Of a stretch of DNA of 12,463 nucleotides, positions 6,546 to 12,463 are shown piece by piece. Origin of the DNA: an uncultured Pseudomonadota bacterium (GTDB lineage: Bacteria; Pseudomonadota; Alphaproteobacteria; RF32; CAG-239). Position numbers and translations under genes: made by a program. Under the pieces are notes generated by a model. It worked only from the letters and a program-made list of their open reading frames with translations, did not search any database and had not been told where the DNA came from. The stretch spans positions 1-12,463 of the forward strand of contig CADBPX010000088.1 of NCBI GenBank assembly GCA_902796625.1, given 5' to 3'. Position 1 is the first letter of the stretch; every line of letters starts with the position of its first letter.

Positions 6546-8642
6546 TTAAGCAACATTACTTGCTTTTAAGTTTTTAATTTTTTCCGCCTTTTTCTCTTCA
6601 TCACAAAGCGGGCAGAACTTGTGTTCTCCGGCCAAATAACCATGCTTTGGACAAATTGAAAAAGTCGGGGTTATTGTAATATACGGCAAACGATAATTGG
6701 TCAGAACCTTTTTAATCAGCTCTCCGCAAACCTTAGCCGATGAAATTCTCTGGCTCATATACAAATGCAACACAGTTCCACCAGTATATTTTGATTGTAA
6801 AGTCGCTTGCAAATCCAACGCTTCAAACGGGTCATCGGTATACCCAACCGGTAACTGGGACGAATTGGTATAATACGGATTCTCCTGGGTTCCGGCTTGA
6901 ATAATTCCCGGATAACGCTTTTTATCTTCACGAGCGAAGCGATAGGTTGCACTTTCAGCCGGAGTAGCTTCCAAATTATACATATGACCGGTTTCTTCTT
7001 GGATTTTAATCATAGAAGAACGGATGTAATCTAAGAATTTTTCGGCAAACGCCTTACCCCATTCGTCAGCGATATGATGTTCCCCATTGGTAAAGTTGCA
7101 GATCATTTCATTAATACCGTTAACACCGATAGTCGAGAAGTGATTACGTAGCGTTCCTAAATAACGTTTGGTATACGGATACAACCCGTTATCAATTAAA
7201 CGTTGGATAACTTTACGCTTAATTTCCAACGAAGTACGAGCAATATTCATCAGCTCATCAACGCGGGCGAACAATCCCTGTTCGTTACCTTTATAGACAT
7301 ACCCCAAGCGTGCGCAGTTAAAGGTTACTACCCCGATTGACCCGGTCTGTTCTGCAGATCCGAATAAACCATTACCTTTTGCCAACAGTTCACGTAAATC
7401 CAATTGCAAACGACAGCACATTGAACGAATTTGCCCCGGTTTCAGAGAAGAATTGATAAAGTTTTGGAAATACGGCATACCGTACTTTGCCGTCATCTCA
7501 AACAGAAGCTGAGCTTTTTCATCTTCCCATGGAAAATCCGGAGTCATATTATACGTCGGAATCGGGAACGTAAACGGACGCCCCAACACATCACCGGACA
7601 TCATAACTTCAATATATGCACGGTTGATCATATCCATTTCTTTCTGTAAATCACCGTAAGTAAATGGCATTTCTTCCTGTCCTTCAATAATCGGCATAAA
7701 GCTTTCATCATGACCGGCAATATGGCCGCCGATATACGGATGCTGATTACGCAAATCTTCCGGACAAACCCAATCAAAGGTAAAGTTGGTAAACGGTGTT
7801 TGTGAACCCCAACGCGATGGCACATTAAGATTATAGATCAATTCCTGCATACATTGTTTAACTTCTTCATAAGAAAGGTTATCTTTGCGAATATACGGAG
7901 CCAGATATGTATCTACGGAAGAAAAAGCCTGAGCACCGGCCCATTCATTTTGCAGAGTTCCCATAAAGTTAACCATTTGACCGGTAGCTGCCGACAAATG
8001 CTTTGGCGGATTAGCTTCAGCCTTACCCTTAACCCCGTTAAAACCCTCTTTAAGTAAGTTTTTCAATGACCAACCGGCGCAATATGCTGCCAACATATCC
8101 AAATCATGAATATGAATATCCCCGTTTCGATGGGCTTCACCAACTTCAGCCGGATAAACATGGCTCAGCCAATAATTGGCAGTCACCTTACCGGAAACAT
8201 TTAAAATCAGCCCGCCGTTTGAATAACCCTGATTAGCATTAGCATTAACCCGCCAATCCAAACGCTCTAAATATTCATTGATAGAACTTTCAACATCTAC
8301 CATAACCTTTTTATCAGCCCGCATACGTTGACGTTGTTCTCTATACAAGATGTATGCTTTGGCTGTGGCAAAATAGTTAGCTGAAATCAGAGCTTGTTCC
8401 ACAATATCCTGAATATTTTCGATTGAAGGGATTGAATCGGAAAATTTGTGATCAATAACTTTCAGTACTTGTGCGGTCAGCAACCAAGCCTCTGATTCTT
8501 TGAATTCGCCGGTTGAATTCCCGGCTTTCAAAATTGCATTATAAATCTTATTACTATCAAAAGGAACCAAAACACCATCACGCTTGGTTACACTTTTAAC
8601 ATTCGTTTCAATATCGAATAAAGGGTTATGCTCTGCGGCCAT
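6546..8642 (-). CDS. nrdD: Anaerobic (class III) ribonucleoside-triphosphate reductase, catalytic chain without the glycyl-radical tail
   Basis: NrdD reduces ribonucleotides to deoxyribonucleotides by radical chemistry under anoxia. The 698-residue chain starts with one ATP-cone regulatory domain (about 18-108: VTKRDG...FDSNKIYNAI...YILYREQR). The NRDD barrel follows, with the DIHIHDLD segment at 175-182, the candidate thiyl-radical cysteine in the Cys409-Cys410 pair (SMCCRLQLD), and SIGVVTFNCARLGY near 435-448. The C-terminus has zinc-binding cysteines at 664, 677 and 680 (CPKHG, CPLC) and then stops. The RVxGY glycyl-radical segment that should follow is on the next gene. The start has AGGAG six bases upstream. 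Expression is probably under NrdR, from two palindromes 40-85 bases upstream. Size and motifs are otherwise complete. Confidence 0.96.
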   Translation of the reverse strand: MAAEHNPLFDIETNVKSVTKRDGVLVPFDSNKIYNAILKAGNSTGEFKESEAWLLTAQVLKVIDHKFSDSIPSIENIQDIVEQALISANYFATAKAYILYREQRQRMRADKKVMVDVESSINEYLERLDWRVNANANQGYSNGGLILNVSGKVTANYWLSHVYPAEVGEAHRNGDIHIHDLDMLAAYCAGWSLKNLLKEGFNGVKGKAEANPPKHLSAATGQMVNFMGTLQNEWAGAQAFSSVDTYLAPYIRKDNLSYEEVKQCMQELIYNLNVPSRWGSQTPFTNFTFDWVCPEDLRNQHPYIGGHIAGHDESFMPIIEGQEEMPFTYGDLQKEMDMINRAYIEVMMSGDVLGRPFTFPIPTYNMTPDFPWEDEKAQLLFEMTAKYGMPYFQNFINSSLKPGQIRSMCCRLQLDLRELLAKGNGLFGSAEQTGSIGVVTFNCARLGYVYKGNEQGLFARVDELMNIARTSLEIKRKVIQRLIDNGLYPYTKRYLGTLRNHFSTIGVNGINEMICNFTNGEHHIADEWGKAFAEKFLDYIRSSMIKIQEETGHMYNLEATPAESATYRFAREDKKRYPGIIQAGTQENPYYTNSSQLPVGYTDDPFEALDLQATLQSKYTGGTVLHLYMSQRISSAKVCGELIKKVLTNYRLPYITITPTFSICPKHGYLAGEHKFCPLCDEEKKAEKIKNLKASNVA

Positions 8643-9150
8643 TTTTTTCTCCTAATCAAAATTTTTCTGTTTCATTTTGATACAATATATAGATAAATAA
8701 AAAGTTAATTCCACAATATATTGTACTTATCCAGAAAAATTTTATAATTTTGCAAATTGTCTGTTTCGCATTGTGCAAAATAAAAATATTGTCAACAAGA
8801 TCAAATATAAAAATATTTTTTCGTCATTTAGTTGATTAAGTTTGTAACCACTTAAAAAATATGCACATTCTTTTACCATTTTTTTTCCAAAAATTTTTTT
8901 TAAATTGGGGATATTAACATTCGTTAACAACGGATATTTCTTAGAAGAAATAACATAAGGTTATTTGTAATTATCTGAATATTTAAAGCTTTTTTTGTGT
9001 ATAAATTACAAGCAAACAATATACTTCTTAACAAAATATTCTTTTTCTTAAAATTACGATTCTTTTATGACAAGAATCCTATGCCAGAAAATCTGTCTTG
9101 CTATATACGTTTAAATATGGTAGTTACTATGAAAGTATGGAGGGCTGAAT
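8643..9150. other. Long AT-rich intergenic region between divergent nrdD and ankyrin genes
   Basis: No credible gene is seen in these 508 bases. Short frames here are AT-biased and lack ribosome sites. The left 90 bases hold the NrdR-box pair and the nrdD leader. Further right are several dyads: ATTTTGCA (8747-8754) with TGCAAAAT (8774-8781), TATTTCTT-AG-AAGAAATA (8935-8952), and GATTCTT (9058-9064) with AAGAATC (9072-9078). A DnaA-box-like TTATACACA is on the minus strand at 8996-9004. The rest is A/T tracts. The dyads may be operators, or the stretch may hold a small RNA; neither is shown. Confidence 0.6.
8680..8726 (-). promoter_or_regulatory. Pair of NrdR-box-like palindromes upstream of nrdD
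   Basis: Two 16-bp sites centred at 8687/8688 and 8718/8719 match the NrdR consensus as I recall it (acaCwAtATaTwGtgt). The distal site contains the perfect palindrome ACAATATATTGT (8713-8724). The proximal one shares ACAATATAT (8682-8690) with a degenerate right half. The centre distance is 31 bp, about three helical turns, the usual spacing of tandem NrdR boxes. NrdR represses ribonucleotide reductase genes when dATP is high. This fits the gene directly downstream. Confidence 0.7.
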
Positions 9151-9897
9151 ATGAAAAAATCCGTTTTTTTATTCATTTATTTAATACTTAGTATTTTTTG
9201 CATCACCACAGTTTTTGCGGTCTCCCCGATTCTCAACCGTTCTGAATCGCGCGTGGTTACCGAAGTTTTGACTTCACAAGATGACAGTGCTATTGATGAA
9301 CTCATTAAGTCAGGGTTAAATCTTAACTCTCGCGATGCCGATGGTAATACATTATTACTATATGTTTTAGAAAATAATGATGACTTACTTGCGGCTTACA
9401 AATTAATTACTGCCGGTGCTGACGTTAATGCCCCTTCGGCAAATGGCAAAACTCCGATTATACTGGCAACGTCAACAGCAAACGAGCTTATCATGCAGAA
9501 AAATTCTCTGGAAAAGATGAAGCTCAACATGGATTCTCAAACCGTAGAAAAGAAAGTTCAAGAACAAATCAAATTTTATATGGAACGAGCCGAGACGATG
9601 TTGCAAATGCTTTTGGAAAAAGGTGCTGATGTCAATCAGGAAACTCCGATGGGAACGCCACTAATGAATGCCGCCACCAACGAATGGAATAAAAAAATTA
9701 TTCAAATGCTGATTGAAGCCGGTGCCAATCTTGACCAGCAAGACCAAAATGGTAGGACGGCATTATTCTACGCTCATGCATTCGGCTGCGACAATATTGA
9801 AAACATGCTGATTAAAGCCGGTGCCAATGTTAGTATTAAAGATAAAAACGGCTTTACATATATTGAAGTTGATGATAGTAAATATTTTAACCATTAA
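9151..9897 (+). CDS. Secreted ankyrin-repeat protein, function unknown
   Basis: The 248-residue product starts with a Sec signal peptide (MKKSVFLF..., hydrophobic to about 22, probable cleavage after VFA at 21-23), so it is exported, most likely to the periplasm. Ankyrin repeats follow: a first degenerate unit near 45-63, one with DADGNTLLLYVLEN at 62-75 ending in AGADVNAPS, one with NGKTPIILATS at 98-108, then after an insertion MGTPLMNAATN (167-177), NGRTALFYAHA (200-210) and NGFTYIEVD (233-241), each followed or preceded by the typical L(I)xxGAxVN beta-turn. The insertion at about 112-146 is highly charged and helical (EKMKLNMDSQTVEKKVQEQI) and lengthens one repeat. Such proteins bind other proteins; the partner is unknown. 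The start is fixed by GGAGGG seven bases upstream. The gene stands alone, followed by a DnaA-box-like site and the pyrophosphatase gene. Confidence 0.85.
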   Translation: MKKSVFLFIYLILSIFCITTVFAVSPILNRSESRVVTEVLTSQDDSAIDELIKSGLNLNSRDADGNTLLLYVLENNDDLLAAYKLITAGADVNAPSANGKTPIILATSTANELIMQKNSLEKMKLNMDSQTVEKKVQEQIKFYMERAETMLQMLLEKGADVNQETPMGTPLMNAATNEWNKKIIQMLIEAGANLDQQDQNGRTALFYAHAFGCDNIENMLIKAGANVSIKDKNGFTYIEVDDSKYFNH

Positions 9898-9901
9898 ACA
9901 G

Positions 9902-9910
9902 TTATCCACA
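9902..9910 (+). promoter_or_regulatory. Single DnaA-box-like sequence
   Basis: TTATCCACA is the strongest DnaA-box form. It is directly after the ankyrin gene stop, in the 133-bp gap before the pyrophosphatase gene. There is no cluster of boxes or typical origin gene nearby, so it may be chance in AT-rich DNA. Confidence 0.3.
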
Positions 9911-10030
9911 AAATTACAGAAAAGTAATGCATTATTTACAAATATGTAATAACATTTTCAAACTCAGTCGATAAGGGAGAACTTATACGGCTACTGTTTT
10001 TTTGATTTTTAAACTTTTAAGGAAAGAATA

Positions 10031-11623
10031 ATGTTTAACAACAGAGCTAATTTTTCTAAGGTTGCAATGGCAACCGTTGCAGTTCTCTTATCTGCAATAA
10101 ATAATGCTTGGGCTTCTGAGTTGGATTTGATTATTCCGTCATTAGCCGAAGCCACATATAACTTTATGGGATATAGCATTAACGGAAACCAATTATTAAT
10201 TGGCGGCATGGCTGTTTGCCTGATTGGTATGATTTTCGGATTATGCGAATTTTTCAGCATTAAAAAACTTCCGGCTCACGAGTCGATGCTTAAAGTTTCG
10301 GAAACAATCTACGCAACTTGTACGACGTACATGAAACAGCAAGCTAAGTTACTTTTGCTTTTAGAATTGTTCATTGGCGGTTGCATTGTTTATTACTTTG
10401 CCGGACTGAATAACACTCCTCTCGACAAGGTATGTTACATTTTATTATGGTCTGTATTGGGAATTATGGGATCGTTTTGTGTTGCATGGTTTGGTATGCG
10501 CATTAATACATATGCCAACTCTCGCACTTCTTTTGCTTCTCTTCGAGGCAAGGCCTTTCCGGTTATGAACTTACCGTTACGTTCCGGAATGTCTATAGGC
10601 GTATTACTGATTTGCGTTGAACTTTTGGTAATGCTTTTAATTTTGGTATATGTTCCGCGCGACTTAGCCGGTGCTTGCTTTATCGGATTTGCTATTGGTG
10701 AATCGTTAGGTGCTTCGGTTTTACGTATTTGCGGCGGTATTTTCACCAAAATTGCCGATATTGGTGCAGATCTGATGAAAATTATTTTCAAAATTAACGA
10801 AGACGATGCACGAAATCCTGGCGTAATTGCTGACTGTGTTGGTGATAATGCTGGAGATTCTTCCGGACCGACTGCCGATGGTTTTGAAACTTACGGCGTT
10901 ACCGGTGTTGCATTGATCAGTTTTATCGTTTTAGCCGCCGGTATGCACACCACTCAAGATGGAGGAATTGCTGCCTACTTATATGCTCCGGAATTACAAG
11001 CTCGTCTGATTACGTGGATTTTTGTTATGCGTATTCTGATGATTATAACCTCTATCTTTTCATACGCATTAAACGGTTTTTGTGCAAAGAAAATTTTCGG
11101 CAAAGTAAAAACTTTTGACTTTGAAAAACCTCTTACCAGCTTAATCTGGCTAACGTCTTTGATTTCAATTGCCGTTACATTTGCCGTTTCATATTTCATG
11201 TTACCGGCAGATCAATTTGGTCATAATTTGTGGTGGAAGATGTCAGTTATTATCAGCTGCGGTACATTGGCTGCGGCAATAATACCGGAATTTACCAAAA
11301 TCTTCACATCATCTAAGTCAAAGCATGTTCAAGAAGTGGTTAATGCCAGCCGTGAAGCCGGTGCGTCATTAAACATTCTTTCCGGTATTGTTTCCGGTAA
11401 TTTCTCCGGATTCTGGCAAGGTTTAGTCATGGCCGGTTTAATGGCTGTTGCCTACATTACTTCTCGCGGAGAGCTGGGACAAATCATGATTTATCCGACT
11501 GTATTTGCTTTCGGCTTGGTTGCTTTCGGTATGTTAGGCATGGGACCGGTTACAATTGCCGTAGACAGCTACGGTCCGGTAACCGATAATGCCGAGTCTG
11601 TATTTGAATTATCGCAAATATAA
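10031..11623 (+). CDS. hppA: Membrane-bound ion-pumping pyrophosphatase, N-terminal part ending at an in-frame TAA
   Basis: The enzyme splits pyrophosphate and pumps H+ or Na+ across the cytoplasmic membrane. These 530 residues hold multiple membrane helices and the first catalytic clusters: DIGADLMK at 243-250, EDDARNPGVIAD at 257-268 and GDNAGDSSGPTADGFETYG at 271-289, then GPVTIAVDSYGPVTDN at 505-520. The GPTADGFETYGVTG version differs from plant-type pumps and belongs to the branch common in Bacteroidetes and some anaerobes. The N-terminus looks like a signal peptide (hydrophobic 11-21, AWA at 26-28) before the first core helix. The start follows AAGGAAAG. After FELSQI a TAA interrupts, and the same frame then continues with conserved pump sequence. 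The shortened product lacks the last catalytic Asp cluster and several helices, so it would not work alone. Confidence 0.88.
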   Translation: MFNNRANFSKVAMATVAVLLSAINNAWASELDLIIPSLAEATYNFMGYSINGNQLLIGGMAVCLIGMIFGLCEFFSIKKLPAHESMLKVSETIYATCTTYMKQQAKLLLLLELFIGGCIVYYFAGLNNTPLDKVCYILLWSVLGIMGSFCVAWFGMRINTYANSRTSFASLRGKAFPVMNLPLRSGMSIGVLLICVELLVMLLILVYVPRDLAGACFIGFAIGESLGASVLRICGGIFTKIADIGADLMKIIFKINEDDARNPGVIADCVGDNAGDSSGPTADGFETYGVTGVALISFIVLAAGMHTTQDGGIAAYLYAPELQARLITWIFVMRILMIITSIFSYALNGFCAKKIFGKVKTFDFEKPLTSLIWLTSLISIAVTFAVSYFMLPADQFGHNLWWKMSVIISCGTLAAAIIPEFTKIFTSSKSKHVQEVVNASREAGASLNILSGIVSGNFSGFWQGLVMAGLMAVAYITSRGELGQIMIYPTVFAFGLVAFGMLGMGPVTIAVDSYGPVTDNAESVFELSQI

Positions 11624-12463
11624 GCTCGAAAAGGCATCAAAAAAGAAATTAAAAAAGATTATGGTTTTGAGCCGGATTTTGAACACGGCAAATATCTGTT
11701 GGAAGCAAACGATTCGGCCGGAAATACATTCAAAGCAACATCTAAACCGGTATTAATCGGAACTGCTGTTATCGGTGCAACAACCATGATTTTCTCAATT
11801 ATCTTGCTCTTAAATTTGCAATTGAATTTAATTGATGCTCGTGTAATGATCGGTTTGCTCTTAGGCGGCGCGGTTATTTATTGGTTCTCTGGTGCTGCCA
11901 TTCAAGCTGTATCTACCGGTGCTTACCGCGCTGTTAACTACATTAAAGAGCACATCAAATTAAACACCAACAAAGCTGCTTCAGTTGAAGATAGCAAAAC
12001 AGTGGTCAAAATCTGCACTCAATATGCTCAAAAAGGTATGTTTAATATCTTTGCGGTAATTTTCAGCTTTGCAATTGCTTTTGCCTTCTTTGGTCCGGAG
12101 CTGTTTGCCAGCTACCTAATATCCATCGCTATTTTTGGCTTATATCAGGCACTGTATATGGCCAACTCCGGTGGTGCATGGGATAATGCCAAAAAAGTTG
12201 TTGAAGTAGATTTGCAAGAAAAAGGGTCTGATTTGCATGCAGCTGCCGTTGTCGGTGACACTGTCGGTGATCCGTATAAAGACACCGCTTCGGTTGCCCT
12301 TAATCCGATTATTAAATTTACAACTTTGTTCGGATTACTGGCAGCAGAAATGGCCGCTAAAGTCTCCGAAAAAGATTCTTGCCTAGCCTTAGGAATTGGC
12401 GCATTCTTTTTCGTAATCGGGCTGATATTTGTATGGCGTTCTTTTTATGCTATGCGAATTGAG
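11624..12463 (+). pseudogene. hppA: C-terminal part of the membrane pyrophosphatase, downstream of an in-frame ochre codon; runs off the window
   Basis: The 280 codons after the TAA at 11621-11623 are in the same frame as the N-terminal part and stay open to the window end. They begin ARKGIKKEIKKDYGFEPDF and contain LLEANDSAGNTFKATSKP (11699-11749), STGAYRAVNYI, CTQYAQKGMFNI, NSGGAWDNAKKVVEV and the last catalytic cluster GDTVGDPYKDT (12254-12286), all hallmarks of the pump. The Lys in GNTFKAT (11732-11734) occupies the position that separates K+-independent (Lys) from K+-dependent (Ala) pumps. The C-terminal SFYAMRIE suggests only a few residues are missing beyond the window. A GAA-to-TAA change (one base) in a Glu-rich loop would explain the stop. 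No ribosome site is obvious for restarting near it. Either the gene is freshly inactivated, or the stop is read through, or the base is wrong. Confidence 0.85.

Noticed and set aside
8788..8803. FNR-type site (TTGATCTTGTTGAC on the minus strand) upstream of nrdD
   Set aside because: Only the left half matches TTGATnnnnATCAA. The right half has two of five bases, so oxygen control by FNR is not supported.
8742..8930. 62-residue open frame on the minus strand in the intergenic region
   Set aside because: AT-driven composition, no ribosome site, no recognisable motif, and it covers one of the dyads.
8997..9191. 64-residue open frame overlapping the start of the ankyrin gene
   Set aside because: It begins in A/T tracts with no ribosome site and overlaps, out of frame, the well-supported signal peptide of the ankyrin protein.
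1168..11623. Reassignment of TAA and TAG to amino acids
   Set aside because: thyA ends at TAG, and nrdD, nrdG and the kinase gene at TAA, all at natural ends. A reassigned code would place many such codons inside genes, but only one is seen in each of two genes.

Overview
The window reads as chromosomal DNA of an AT-rich, Gram-negative bacterium with an anaerobic or facultatively anaerobic life. Evidence for this is a class III (oxygen-sensitive) ribonucleotide reductase operon, a membrane pyrophosphatase, several proteins with Sec signal peptides and short AT-rich intergenic regions. The TRVMGYHRPV glycyl-radical peptide and the overall gene style fit a proteobacterium, possibly one of the low-GC host-associated alphaproteobacteria. 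That placement is inference and is not fixed by any marker here. Genes end in TAA, TAG and TGA where homologues end, so the standard bacterial code applies.

Layout. 1-121: tail of an upstream unit with a rho-independent terminator. 122-1479 (minus): folA-thyA operon for thymidylate and folate metabolism, with folA cut by an in-frame amber codon. 1574-2254 (minus): a 2-Cys peroxiredoxin-like protein with an odd cysteine-rich N-terminus. 2393-3301 (plus): an APH/choline-kinase-fold phosphotransferase whose stop overlaps that of a convergent, secreted MORN-repeat protein (3298-3963, minus). 4077-5006 (plus): an S33 proline iminopeptidase, followed by a four-helix membrane protein (5092-5511) and a strong bidirectional terminator. 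5562-8642 (minus): nrdD, a separate 72-residue glycyl-radical peptide and nrdG, preceded by a pair of NrdR-box-like palindromes. 8643-9150: a long AT-rich non-coding stretch. 9151-9897 (plus): a secreted ankyrin-repeat protein. 10031 to the window end (plus): a membrane pyrophosphatase gene cut by an in-frame ochre codon.

How the genes work together. NrdD, the radical peptide and NrdG make deoxyribonucleotides without oxygen. ThyA turns dUMP into dTMP, and FolA would recycle the dihydrofolate that ThyA produces. The membrane pyrophosphatase would use pyrophosphate from biosynthesis to pump ions. The remaining genes are envelope or housekeeping functions in single-gene units.

The most notable points are the two conserved enzymes (FolA and HppA) each broken by one in-frame stop while both halves stay conserved, the class III reductase whose radical glycine sits on its own polypeptide, and the NrdR-box pair at 31 bp spacing. 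I see no CRISPR array, insertion sequence, tRNA or rRNA.
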